A stretch of 64,000 nt of DNA. It comes from Coprobacillus cateniformis. GTDB lineage: Bacteria > Bacillota_I > Bacilli_A > Erysipelotrichales > Coprobacillaceae. Position 1 is the stretch's first letter. Every line of letters starts with the position of its first letter. The stretch is from assembly GCF_009767585.1 (NCBI RefSeq), contig NZ_WSNW01000001.1, forward strand, positions 1,890,090-1,954,089, given 5' to 3'. The notes under the pieces are model-generated. The model was given only the letters and a program-made list of their open reading frames with translations. It made no database searches and had not been told where the DNA came from. Position numbers and translations under genes: made by a program. Shown here piece after piece: positions 1-8,761 of the stretch.

Positions 1-555
1 TTTTACAGTAAGAAATGATGATGATTTATTGATTGCGACATTTACAGGACTTCCATTAGAACCAGTTGCTGACCAAGTTGCTGCTAAAAGATCATCTTGG
101 ATAAAAATTGGACATGATGACCATCTAAATGAATAATTAAATGTGTATTTAGATTTAGATGCTATTGCACTTCCTAATACTAGATTAAGGGTCGCTCCAC
201 GGATTTCTTTAATTATTTCATCTTCGTTTATATTTTTTTTGCTTAAACTAACTCTTAATTGTTTAATATCGTTATCACTATAACCCATATCTTTTAATTG
301 TTCATTACTAAGTTTTGCTCTTTCTTGTAGTTCGCTAATTAAATCAAAATTTTTAATATATTTTATTTGATCAGGAGTCATTCCTTTTGAAATTAATTCC
401 TCATTTGTTTGAGATTTTAATTCCTTGAAATATTCTAATTCTGATATTTCATACTCTAGTAACTCTTCATTGGTTTTTGCATTTACTGATGAGATAGGAC
501 TTATCATTAAACAAATAGTACAAACAATACTTAAATATTTTCCTAATTTTTTCAT
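1..555 (-). CDS. Secreted hypothetical protein, 3' end cut by window edge
   Basis: An open frame of 185 codons runs off the left edge without a stop. It starts at an ATG preceded by AGGGA. Residues 1-27 form a classic signal peptide (MKKLGKY, a hydrophobic stretch, then SSVNAK). Residues 28-100 are charged and look helical, with a segment reading SELQERAKLSNEQLKDMGYS that resembles short helical modules of unknown function seen in other secreted clostridial proteins. The visible end, rich in Ser and aromatic residues, looks like a beta-rich domain. I do not recognise a function. It lies just downstream of, and in the same direction as, the cassette at 771-2355, which encodes another secreted protein. 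Confidence 0.8.
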   Translation of the reverse strand, partial: MKKLGKYLSIVCTICLMISPISSVNAKTNEELLEYEISELEYFKELKSQTNEELISKGMTPDQIKYIKNFDLISELQERAKLSNEQLKDMGYSDNDIKQLRVSLSKKNINEDEIIKEIRGATLNLVLGSAIASKSKYTFNYSFRWSSCPIFIQDDLLAATWSATGSNGSPVNVAINKSSSFLTVK

Positions 556-692
556 TTGTGATCCCTATATATCAATATGAAATATTGATATAATACCTTT
601 CCCTAACTATTAGAAGATAGTATTAAATTGTATTTCAGCTCCTCTCCATACATCATTTATCTCTATATATAAACTATATCAAATTTTCTTGT

Positions 693-731
693 TTTTTAAA
701 AGTACTTTTTATTAAAAAGTACTTTTAAAAA
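693..731. repeat. Perfect 18-bp inverted repeat, 3-nt loop
   Basis: Positions 693-710 and 714-731 are exact reverse complements around ATT, with the core AAAGTACTTT. It lies between two leftward secreted-protein genes. The arms end in A-runs on the leftward transcript, so it is not a normal terminator by itself. It could be an operator or an mRNA-stabilising hairpin. Confidence 0.6.
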
Positions 732-760
732 TATAATTTCTCTATCTGTATAGAGAAATT
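731..760 (-). terminator. Rho-independent terminator of the leftward cassette
   Basis: AATTTCTCTAT (735-745) pairs perfectly with ATAGAGAAATT (750-760) around a 4-nt loop. Read leftward, the hairpin is followed by ATATTTTT. It lies 10 bp past the stop of the gene at 771-1373. Confidence 0.7.
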
Positions 761-770
761 TATTAAAAAA

Positions 771-1373
771 TTAAAGATTAAAGTTTACTGTATATGATTT
801 ATTATTAGCAATACCTGTTGTTGTAATTACTCGTCCTTTTGCAATAACCCTATATGTCTTGTTAGAATTCAAAAATTGCCCAGAATAACTACTCATTTCA
901 AAAAACATTATACTACTTACTCGTGATACAGTAACGATTGGTTTATAACTTGTATCGAATTTAGAACCACTATATTTATATTTTAATGTCATTTTATTAT
1001 TTCCATTAAAGAACAACATTGTTTTTGATCCAATAGTAGAACGTGAATTAATCCATATTTTTGTATTAATAACATTCTCTGATGTATATACTAATTCATC
1101 AATCAATGATTTTTTAAATGATCCAATATCTTGTGTAGTAATAAACTTAATATACTGTTTATAATTTGAGCTAAATTTTTCTTTTAGTTCACTATTGAGA
1201 AAATCATTTTCATCTAAAATATAGTAGTTTGTATTATATTTTTGATTGATTTTTTCAATTTCTTGAGTATAGAGATTAAGTTCACATTTGTATTCTCTTG
1301 AGTATGCACTTACATAATTGAGATTAAATAAAATGGAAATAAATAGAAAAGCTATAGTAATAATTTTTTTCAT
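771..1373 (-). CDS. Secreted hypothetical protein (200 aa)
   Basis: The N-terminus has a signal peptide (MKKIITIAFLFISILF, cleavage likely after VSAYS), so the product should be exported. The mature part has a charged helical half (about residues 26-95) and a Ser/Thr/Tyr-rich half that looks like beta-strands, ending in a strand-like GIANNKSYTVNFNL. No catalytic motif or cysteine cluster is visible. The start overlaps the stop of the upstream winged-helix gene by 4 bp (ATGA), so the two are translationally coupled. It is the last gene of a three-gene leftward operon. Function unknown; a secreted effector, immunity or stress protein are all open. Confidence 0.75.
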   Translation of the reverse strand: MKKIITIAFLFISILFNLNYVSAYSREYKCELNLYTQEIEKINQKYNTNYYILDENDFLNSELKEKFSSNYKQYIKFITTQDIGSFKKSLIDELVYTSENVINTKIWINSRSTIGSKTMLFFNGNNKMTLKYKYSGSKFDTSYKPIVTVSRVSSIMFFEMSSYSGQFLNSNKTYRVIAKGRVITTTGIANNKSYTVNFNL

Positions 1374-1672
1374 ATCTTATCCTCCTGGTTGACTACATTA
1401 TTTAATAATTTTATATAATTTACAAATTCTTCTCTCCCTTTTTCAGTTAAACTGTAAGTGGTTTGAGGTTTGTTATTGACAAATTCCTTATTTGTTAATA
1501 TAAAGCCTTCACTCAATAATTTTTTTGTATGCGTTGCCATATTACCATCACTACAGTTGCATACTTCTTTTAATTCATTATAGGTAAGGCTTGAAATATA
1601 TAAACTAGATATCATTTGCACTCTAATTATTGATTCAAATACTTTAGAATAATTTATGATTTTATTTTTCAT
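1370..1672 (-). CDS. Winged-helix transcriptional regulator, HTH_34/MarR-like (100 aa)
   Basis: The 100-residue protein is almost entirely one winged-helix domain. Helices around LTYNELKEVCNCSDGNMATH are followed by the wing and the C-terminal segment TTYSLTEKGREEF, typical of the small ArsR/MarR-like 'winged helix DNA-binding' (HTH_34) regulators. There is no metal-binding or ligand domain. It sits 8 bp after the membrane protein gene and overlaps the secreted protein gene by 4 bp. In related arrangements such small regulators control their own operon together with a membrane partner; that role is inferred here. Confidence 0.82.
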   Translation of the reverse strand: MKNKIINYSKVFESIIRVQMISSLYISSLTYNELKEVCNCSDGNMATHTKKLLSEGFILTNKEFVNNKPQTTYSLTEKGREEFVNYIKLLNNVVNQEDKI

Positions 1673-1680
1673 TATTAATA

Positions 1681-2355
1681 TTACTCTTTCTTTTTTATAA
1701 CAATAATTGATATTAATAAAGAGAGAATTTCAATGATTCTATATGATTGAATATTATTTAATATCATAAAAAGGTTTGTTTGAATCAAACTAGCATCTAT
1801 TAAATTCAAATAAATTGATAAATAATAAAACGAAAAGCCACAATATATTATATACATTATAATCAATACTGAAATACCTTTATATTTGAAATAAGAATAT
1901 AAATACAATAAAAATACTATATTAATAATTCCAGATATTGGAAATGATTGATAAAAAGAAATCATTGTTTCAGCATTCAAAAGAGAGGAAAAACTTGAAA
2001 GGCAATTATCCAAACAAAAAAATATAGGAAAGATTAGCCATATTTTCAAATACCTTCTTTCTTTTACTGAAATTTCAGATTTTAACACACAAAATAATAA
2101 TAGAGTAGGAATAGCAATACAAATTATTATCCTATACACATTATATATGGTGTAAAATGAGGAATAATTGTATAGTTCATAATACATATTTATTTTATCA
2201 ATACAAAAAAAAGATAGAATACTTAAAAAATATAGTATAAACCAATATTTTAGTATTTTTATAATACCAAAAGTAGGCTGATATGAATCTTTAATATATT
2301 TTGTATCATTCATAGTTTGTTCAATGATATTTAAATATTTTTTATATTCATCCAT
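1681..2355 (-). CDS. Polytopic membrane protein of unknown function (224 aa)
   Basis: About six or seven hydrophobic helices follow a short cytoplasmic N-terminus (MDEYKKYLNIIEQTMND). The helices are rich in Ile, Leu, Phe and Tyr, and the protein ends in a lysine patch (IVIKKKE). It has no transporter signature, catalytic motif or CPBP/Abi EExxR motif. It is the first gene of the leftward operon with the HTH_34 regulator and a secreted protein. A role in sensing, or in controlling the regulator, is possible but unproven. An AGGAG lies about 12 bp before the start, so initiation may be weak. Confidence 0.75.
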   Translation of the reverse strand: MDEYKKYLNIIEQTMNDTKYIKDSYQPTFGIIKILKYWFILYFLSILSFFCIDKINMYYELYNYSSFYTIYNVYRIIICIAIPTLLLFCVLKSEISVKERRYLKIWLIFPIFFCLDNCLSSFSSLLNAETMISFYQSFPISGIINIVFLLYLYSYFKYKGISVLIIMYIIYCGFSFYYLSIYLNLIDASLIQTNLFMILNNIQSYRIIEILSLLISIIVIKKKE

Positions 2356-2502
2356 AGATTAACATTACTCCTTTTTTAGTAAACTTTTTATTGTAAATAT
2401 TATAATATAATAATTCTTATTTTTCTATAATAAAATAAGAATCTTGATATCATTATGTATATGAAATATTAAGTTTATATATTTTTTACTATTACTTATA
2501 AA

Positions 2503-2907
2503 TTAGAATCCACCATTTGTGCTCTTAAATAAACGCTTGTTATGAGTGTACTGCGAATAATATAAACCATCAATAGTTAGTTTTTTACTTATAAATAAAA
2601 TAATATAGAAGCTTGGGAATTACCTGTAGAAGTAGATTTACAATTAGTTATATTTGTTACAAAAATAGTGTTCCACCATCCTTCTCTTCATATACTATTT
2701 TTGATGATTCTATCAAAACCAGTTATTTTCTTCTTGATAAGTGTTATCACTAATTCACCATTATTATATAAGTAGAATATTTTTTTTGTTTTCACTATTT
2801 AAATTATAGTTAAATGTTTTAAATTTCTCTTTTTTAGCAAAAATGTCATTAACGTTTATAAGAAATATTGATACAATAACTGCCTTTGTAATTATTCTTT
2901 TAATCAT
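2503..2907 (-). pseudogene. Decayed secreted-protein gene
   Basis: On the minus strand an ATG at 2907 opens a signal-peptide-like start (MIKRIITKAVIVSIFLINVN, then DIFAKK). The frame breaks after about 46 codons near a run of eight A. Coding sense continues in the next frame (IFYLYNNGELVITLIKKK), meets an in-frame TGA and further breaks, and ends as LTIDGLYYSQYTHNKRLF plus KSTNGGF and a TAA at 2503-2505. This fits a small exported protein like its two neighbours, killed by at least two frameshifts and a nonsense change. The exact family cannot be named. Confidence 0.6.
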
Positions 2908-3198
2908 TTTATTCTTCACACATAGTATGTACGTAATTAGAAAGTAAAGAATTTATTCATTTACTCATGATTGCATATTCTCATTTTCAGATAATATAGT
3001 TTGTTTTGAATCAAGTGTTCATTCTTTCTCCTTGTGATTACTCCATATTTATATTCACAACGACTTATTCTTTTTGATTAAGATGGTATTTTATACCTGA
3101 ATGAGTTTGATATAGCAATGTTCCTACACTTGTCTCCGTATTTACAAGGCAGTGTTTATCTTGATTTAGAGGTGTAATTTAAAACAGATTTACATTCA

Positions 3199-3353
3199 GA
3201 AAAGAAGTCCATTAGAGTTAATAGGTGGAACGAATTCACAGAAATGTCATATATGTGGATAAATTAATGAGGGAATCAAAGACCTAAACATAAGAGAGTG
3301 AGCCAAAATACGAAATATTGCATAATTGTGATATTAATGTAGTAATAAATATC
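3199..3353 (+). pseudogene. TnpB (IS200/IS605-type OrfB) C-terminal relic
   Basis: Three frame-broken pieces line up with the C-terminal region of TnpB. KKSIRVNRWNEF (3202-3237) is the segment before the zinc finger. SQKCHICG (3236-3259) is the first CxxC; after a TAA comes INEGIKDLNIRE and a TGA where TnpB has Trp. HNCDINVVINI (3321-3353) corresponds to the HDRDINAAxNI motif near the end of the RuvC-like domain. The second CxxC is lost. At least two frameshifts and two nonsense codons make it clearly dead. No tnpA, transposon ends or omega RNA could be placed around it. Confidence 0.8.
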
Positions 3354-3897
3354 AAAAAAGTAACTAATATAATAATATCATAAAAAAACAATGGGGTAGG
3401 AAACAGTCTATGTAGTATTCTTGCAAGTTACACTTAACATAAAAATGTGATTACATGAAACATAGAGATTGAAGATAACATGTTTTGCTAATGAGTAGTG
3501 TTATAAAATAGGTATTGCTATCTATGCATTAGGTTAGATAAGAAAATATAAAAATTTTATGTTCAACAGCGAAGATTATTAATTTTTTAGATACTTGTGA
3601 TTCCATTATTATGATTCAATGTGTATTAGTAATCTTAGAGAAATTTCATTGTATATCAAGTATAAGTGCAATGTTTGCATTTAAGGTGAGTTTTATGTTT
3701 ATAATTATAGGATTTTTCATGTATTTAGAAAAAATCATATAAAATAAAAAGATGTTTTGTTCATTGAGGAATAGAAACATTCTTTGTTGAAGAAAATTTT
3801 CGGAAGAGACAAATCGTTATGAAATTGATTAAATATAAGAAATGGTGTTAATAATTTCAAAGAGAGTTCATATGATAGAAAGGAAAAGAGGTGTAGT
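3354..3897. other. Gene-poor AT-rich stretch
   Basis: No convincing gene was found here, nor in 2908-3198. A 43-codon frame at about 3619-3750 reads as one hydrophobic segment (MFIIIGFFMYLEKII near its end) and may be a scrap of a membrane protein. There is no recognisable RNA structure. The stretch ends with the ribosome-binding site of the ClpC-like gene (GGAAAAGAGGTG before 3898). Confidence 0.5.
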
Positions 3898-5901
3898 ATG
3901 CTCACACAATTTCATGAGAAAGCGCAAAAAGCAATTGTCATTGCAGAGAGTATTGCTTTTGATTTAGGACATAGTAGTGTAGGAAGTGAACATCTTCTCT
4001 TATCTCTTTTGAAGATAAAAGATTGTCCTTTTTCTAAGATATTAAAGACGTATCATGTTGATGATGAAATGATATATGAGGATGTTGTAAGGTTGTTTGG
4101 TGAAAAAGATATTCAACCTTTTTATATGGAGTACAGTGAAGTCGTAAAGAAGATTTTAGAAGATGCTATGAGTATGAGTGAAGCGAAAAAAGAAAGTAAA
4201 GTTTCTTTGAATACTTTATCAATTGCTATGTTACTACAAAAAGAAAGTGTAGCAGTAGAATTACTCAACAAATATCATGTTCCCTTTGATGAAATCAAAA
4301 AGGAACTTAGTGAAGAAAAATCTTTACTCCATGAATTAGATCTCATTCATGAATTAACGAATTTTAATCATCTTGTTCAAAAACAAGAAAGATTAATGAT
4401 TGGAAGAGACAAGGAGTTAGAACAACTTTTTTTAACTCTTTGTAAGAAAGAAAAAAATAATGCTTTACTTATTGGTAAAGCGGGTGTTGGTAAAACAGCT
4501 TTAGTTGAAAAACTTGCATTAAAGATTAATAGTCATGAAGTTCCTGCTATTTTAAAGGATAAAGTTATTTATGAATTAAGTTTATCAAGTATTGTTGCAG
4601 GCACAAAATATCGTGGTGAATTTGAAGAAAAATTCAAGAAGATTATTGATAAAGTAATACAGGCTAAGGATGCTATCTTATTTATTGATGAGATTCATAA
4701 TTTGATTGGTGCAGGTGGAGCTGAAGGAGCTATTGATGCTTCTAATATTCTCAAGCCGTACTTAGCAAGAAAAGATTTAACGATTATTGGAGCAACAACG
4801 ATTGAAGAATACTACAAGTATTTTGAAAAAGATCAGGCCATGAATCGGAGATTTGCAGTTATTAAATTAAATGAAAATTCTAAAGAGGAAACAAGACGTA
4901 TCTTATTAGGATTAAAAGCTCAGTATGAAAATTATCATCAAGTTCAAATCAGTGAACAAAATATAGATGATGTTATTGAGTTATGTGATCAATATTTAAT
5001 TCAACGTGTTTTTCCTGATAAAGCTTTAGATGTATTAGACTTGTCATGTGTCAAAGCTCTTTTCTTAAAAGAAAAAAGTTTACAGAAAAAACATATTGAA
5101 AAAGTTATAGAAGAGATGACAGGAATGTCACTGACAACTTCTTTTTCATACCAAAATCTTGAAGAACAAATGAAACAAGAAATTATTGGACAGGATAAAG
5201 CGATTCATACAATTGTTGAATCATTAGAATCATTATTTCAATATCCTCATCCTCAAAAACCAAGTGGAATATATTTGTTGGTAGGCGGAAGTGGAATTGG
5301 TAAAACACAAACTGCTAAGTCTTTAGCAAAATTATTAAATCGTAATTTTGTAAAATTAGATATGTCTGAATATAGTGAACCAAGTAGTGTCTCTAAAATC
5401 ATTGGGTCTCCACCTGGATATGTAGGATATGATGACCATTCATCAGTTTTGCACGAAATCATCTTAAAACCTAATACAATTTTGTTATTAGATGAAATAG
5501 AAAAAGCTCATCCTACTGTGATGAACTTATTTTTACAGGTCTTTGATGAGGGTGTAATAAAAGACAATCATCATCATAAGATTTCATTTAAAGATAGTTT
5601 AATTATAATGACATCAAATGTTTCCTCTCATAATCAACCAAGTGTAGGGTTTAAGAAGAAGACATTCTCACAAGAAAGTCTTAAAGATGTCTTTTCTCAA
5701 GAATTTATGAATCGTATTGATGAGATTGTTCCTTATCAGATGTTAAAGAAAAAAGATTTAAAAGAAATCTTAAAAAAGAATGCACCTGTTGAGTTATCTG
5801 ATGAAATGATTCATGATATCTTGCTTGATTATGATACAACTTTAGGTGCCAGACATCTGCTTTCAAAGATGAAGAAGTATCTTGTATCAAATAGTCGTTA
5901 A
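3898..5901 (+). CDS. clpC: ClpC-type AAA+ unfoldase, short form without M-domain (667 aa)
   Basis: This ATP-driven unfoldase is expected to feed proteins to ClpP. Two Clp-N repeats (about 1-140) precede AAA domain 1, with Walker A GKAGVGKT (193-200) and Walker B FIDE (262-265). AAA domain 2 has GGSGIGKT (463-470) and LLDE (to 533). A VGF tripeptide at 583-585 sits where ClpC carries its ClpP-docking loop. At 667 aa it is about 140 shorter than usual ClpC: the coiled-coil M-domain between the two AAA modules (around residues 385-415) is missing, and the C-terminal small domain is short. The M-domain normally binds MecA and holds ClpC inactive, so control must differ. No CtsR operator was recognised upstream. 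The 3' end overlaps the convergent regulator gene by 15 bp. Confidence 0.9.
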   Translation: MLTQFHEKAQKAIVIAESIAFDLGHSSVGSEHLLLSLLKIKDCPFSKILKTYHVDDEMIYEDVVRLFGEKDIQPFYMEYSEVVKKILEDAMSMSEAKKESKVSLNTLSIAMLLQKESVAVELLNKYHVPFDEIKKELSEEKSLLHELDLIHELTNFNHLVQKQERLMIGRDKELEQLFLTLCKKEKNNALLIGKAGVGKTALVEKLALKINSHEVPAILKDKVIYELSLSSIVAGTKYRGEFEEKFKKIIDKVIQAKDAILFIDEIHNLIGAGGAEGAIDASNILKPYLARKDLTIIGATTIEEYYKYFEKDQAMNRRFAVIKLNENSKEETRRILLGLKAQYENYHQVQISEQNIDDVIELCDQYLIQRVFPDKALDVLDLSCVKALFLKEKSLQKKHIEKVIEEMTGMSLTTSFSYQNLEEQMKQEIIGQDKAIHTIVESLESLFQYPHPQKPSGIYLLVGGSGIGKTQTAKSLAKLLNRNFVKLDMSEYSEPSSVSKIIGSPPGYVGYDDHSSVLHEIILKPNTILLLDEIEKAHPTVMNLFLQVFDEGVIKDNHHHKISFKDSLIIMTSNVSSHNQPSVGFKKKTFSQESLKDVFSQEFMNRIDEIVPYQMLKKKDLKEILKKNAPVELSDEMIHDILLDYDTTLGARHLLSKMKKYLVSNSR

Positions 5902-6507
5902 ACAATACTCTTCTATGATTTGAAAACGTTGTGTGTCTATTAAGATTAAATAAATTTTAAATGATAAATGTTGAAGTTGAAGGGAAGCCATTTTATAGTA
6001 AATGTCTCTTTGGCTAGTTTTAAAAACAATAGTATAAGTTTTAATAGAGACATCTTGGAGTTTTGTGATTTTGAAAATAGCTTTCGCAAGAGTATCCTGA
6101 ATGTCTTCCTGTTTGGTTAAAAGAGAATCTATCTGGTCAACAACCATGATATTTTGAGGTTCTCTTTTTTTTGTTGCTTTGATAGCAAATTGTAATTTTT
6201 CACCATTGGGATTTATGTGACTATATAGATTTTGGATAAACCATCCCTGTATATATAAATAATTTCCATAAAGAAAAGCAGTCTGATTTTCAAAGAAAGG
6301 TTGACTTTGGATATCTTGTAAGATTTCAACTTCACTTTTTTGAAGATAATAAGCGAGTTTAGAAATTAAATTTTTTGATGGTGAAACTGTTATACCATTT
6401 TCAATTCTCACAATTGTGGCTGCTGAAATACCCAGTTGTTTTGCAAATTCACGTTTGGAAAGATTATGTTGTTTTCTGATATTCTTCATGTATTGGTCTA
6501 GACTCAT
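5887..6507 (-). CDS. XRE-family transcriptional regulator with unknown C-terminal domain (206 aa)
   Basis: Residues 1-60 are a Cro/C1-type helix-turn-helix (LSKREFAKQLGISAATIVRI followed by ENG). The remaining 145 residues form a mixed alpha/beta domain that I do not recognise; it is rich in Lys, Gln and Ile and has no obvious ligand motif. Its ATG follows a GAAGGTG site. It is transcribed divergently from the ABC transporter at 6650, and the intergenic region carries a perfect inverted repeat, so it probably regulates that transporter and itself (inference). Confidence 0.82.
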   Translation of the reverse strand: MSLDQYMKNIRKQHNLSKREFAKQLGISAATIVRIENGITVSPSKNLISKLAYYLQKSEVEILQDIQSQPFFENQTAFLYGNYLYIQGWFIQNLYSHINPNGEKLQFAIKATKKREPQNIMVVDQIDSLLTKQEDIQDTLAKAIFKITKLQDVSIKTYTIVFKTSQRDIYYKMASLQLQHLSFKIYLILIDTQRFQIIEEYCLTTI

Positions 6508-6546
6508 ATTTTCACCTTCTTTTCAATTATATGATATATTTTACTT

Positions 6547-6570
6547 TTTTGCAATGAATGAGTTGCAAAA
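6547..6570. promoter_or_regulatory. Candidate operator: TTTTGCAA-N8-TTGCAAAA
   Basis: A perfect 8-bp inverted repeat with an 8-bp spacer lies between the divergent XRE regulator and the ABC transporter. Its position and symmetry fit a binding site for the XRE regulator. Confidence 0.5.
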
Positions 6571-6649
6571 ATGAAACACAAGTGATAAACTGAAAATGTG
6601 TTACAAAAATGTATTGAATTATAAACAAAAATGAAACGGAGGGATGACG

Positions 6650-7429
6650 ATGAGCCAATATATACTAGAAGCCAAAAAACTGACTAAGATATATGGGATA
6701 CATAGTCAAAATGAATTTGAGGCATTACATGCACTTGATTTTCAGGTAGAACCAGGTGAGTTTATATGTATCATGGGACCGAGTGGGAGCGGAAAGTCAA
6801 CATTTATTAATAATATTTCAACTATTGATATTCCAACCAAAGGGAGTGTTCGTATCCAAGGGGTAGACGTAAGAGAAATGTCCGCTCAAGAAATAGGACG
6901 TTTCCGATATCAAAATTTAGGATTTGTTTTTCAGGATTTTAATCTGCTAGATACTCATACACTGTTTGAAAATATCTCAATGCCATTATCACTTGCCAAG
7001 ATATCTAAAGAAGATATTTTTGAGCGTGTCCATGATATGGCTAAGAATATGGGGATAGAACATTTATTAAAGAAGTATCCTTATGAATGTTCAGGAGGAC
7101 AAAGACAACGTGCAGCTATATGTAGAGCATTAATTGCGCAGCCAAAAATAATTATTGCTGATGAACCAACAGGAAACTTAGATAGTGTCAACTCTCATGA
7201 GCTTTTAATGACATTGAAAAGTTTAAATGAACAAGATGGAGTGACTATTATTATGGTTTCACATGATCCTATGATTGCTTCTTATTCTTCGCGATTTGTT
7301 TACATTAAAGATGGACATATTGCTGAAACGCTTCAACGCCAAGAATTATCTCAAGATGAATACTTCCAGAAAATTGTAGATATCAATTCATTAGAATCAA
7401 GAAAGTTATTTGAGAAGCATCATGATTAA
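6650..7429 (+). CDS. ABC transporter ATP-binding protein, BceA/MacB-like
   Basis: This is the ATPase subunit of an FtsX-type (type VII) ABC system. Walker A is GPSGSGKS (43-50), the signature motif is CSGGQRQR, and Walker B is IIIADEPTGNLDS, all typical of the BceA/LolD/MacB branch; the H-loop is VSHD. The start at 6650 was chosen because GGAGGG (6638-6643) lies 6 bp before it; an in-frame ATG at 6644 is too close to that site. It overlaps the permease gene by 8 bp, so the two form one unit. Related systems export or sense antimicrobial peptides. No two-component genes accompany it here. Confidence 0.9.
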   Translation: MSQYILEAKKLTKIYGIHSQNEFEALHALDFQVEPGEFICIMGPSGSGKSTFINNISTIDIPTKGSVRIQGVDVREMSAQEIGRFRYQNLGFVFQDFNLLDTHTLFENISMPLSLAKISKEDIFERVHDMAKNMGIEHLLKKYPYECSGGQRQRAAICRALIAQPKIIIADEPTGNLDSVNSHELLMTLKSLNEQDGVTIIMVSHDPMIASYSSRFVYIKDGHIAETLQRQELSQDEYFQKIVDINSLESRKLFEKHHD

Positions 7430-8678
7430 ACTTGCATGGCGTGGTATTCATGAGAATTTTTCAAGGTCATTATTTTATTGGATAACTTTTGTTTTAACGA
7501 CAATGTTTATTTTTATTTTTTTTAATGTCGCTTGTTCTGAAGCAGTTGGAATGACTTTTATCAATAGTAGAAATGATGTCATTACGTATTTATGTGTCTT
7601 TGTCATGACAATATGTATGATTGTTATCTTTTTTGCAAATGATTTCTATGTGAAGAAAAAGTCGAAACAAATGGCTATACGTTTGGTTAGTGGCGCAACA
7701 TTTTTACAAATTACAGGATATTTACTTTCATCAACATTGTTTATTTTTTTCTGTGCTGTACCAATTGGTATTGCTTTGGCAATATTATCTATGATGTTTA
7801 TTAATAATTTTATATTAGATATGTTACAAATCACAACAATTTTGAGTTTTAATCAACAGGGTATTCTTGTGACGATTGTTATTCTTTTATTTGTTGTGAT
7901 ATGGTGTACAATTCTCAATGTTGGATATGCATATCGAAGTTCAATACGAAATCTCTTGGTAGGAGATGTTATGGTCGATGGCTTAAAACCTGCCTTTCCT
8001 TTTCATTTTGATATCAAATTTACAAAATATCTCTATTCAATCATGTTTTTATTACCTATTTGTTTGTTTTATATCTATGGAAATGAACCAACAGCAATGA
8101 TTCTTTTCTCTGTTATAGGAATGATTGGTCTTTATGGTTTGTGGAGTAAAATGCTGGTTCCATTTTTAGATCAATACATTATGAATCATATTGATTATTC
8201 AGAAAAAACAGTTTACATTGGTTTTATGAGAAGAGATCTTGTTTTCATGAAGAAGAATTTGATTCTTTTTATCATGAGTACAATTCTTATAATTACATTG
8301 CTCGTTTCCAATTTATCTGATTCTATGACTGTTGTTTTATGTTTTGTATCTTATGTTGTTATTCATTGTTTATTATCATTAACAGTAGTTTTTAGATTTT
8401 TAGTAGAAATACTTGGAAGAAAGAATGTTTTTTTAACATTATCTCGGATTGGTTATGAACGAAAACCTCTTCTTTCTATTATTAGAAAAGAAGTTATTGT
8501 TTTTTTTGGAATATTGATGGCTGTTTGTTTGATTTATATTGGAAATATATTGTTTTCACTATATATTCATAATCTGATGAAATTTGATTTTATTATAATG
8601 TTGATAACTTTTTTTGTTGGACCATTATTGATATGTGGATGTATTGTCTTTTTTACATATCAAAAAAATATTCTTTAG
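7422..8678 (+). CDS. FtsX-like ABC permease, short BceB-like form (418 aa)
   Basis: About ten membrane helices are visible. The N-terminal part (helix around SLFYWITFVLTTMFIFIFF, then VVxGAT-like VSGATFLQI) matches the FtsX/BceB arrangement. BceB proteins are usually 620-660 aa with a large extracellular domain between helices 7 and 8; here that domain is absent. Without a sensing domain it may be a pure exporter or a reduced relative. The ATG at 7422 follows TGAGAAG; a TTG start at 7410 is possible but less likely. Partner ATPase is directly upstream. Confidence 0.85.
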   Translation: MIKLAWRGIHENFSRSLFYWITFVLTTMFIFIFFNVACSEAVGMTFINSRNDVITYLCVFVMTICMIVIFFANDFYVKKKSKQMAIRLVSGATFLQITGYLLSSTLFIFFCAVPIGIALAILSMMFINNFILDMLQITTILSFNQQGILVTIVILLFVVIWCTILNVGYAYRSSIRNLLVGDVMVDGLKPAFPFHFDIKFTKYLYSIMFLLPICLFYIYGNEPTAMILFSVIGMIGLYGLWSKMLVPFLDQYIMNHIDYSEKTVYIGFMRRDLVFMKKNLILFIMSTILIITLLVSNLSDSMTVVLCFVSYVVIHCLLSLTVVFRFLVEILGRKNVFLTLSRIGYERKPLLSIIRKEVIVFFGILMAVCLIYIGNILFSLYIHNLMKFDFIIMLITFFVGPLLICGCIVFFTYQKNIL

Positions 8679-8761
8679 AATTTAGATAAGGTAATATTTA
8701 TTATTTTGGCTATCTTTTTAAGAAATGGGATTGTATAATATAAAAAAGGTGGGTGGAATAT

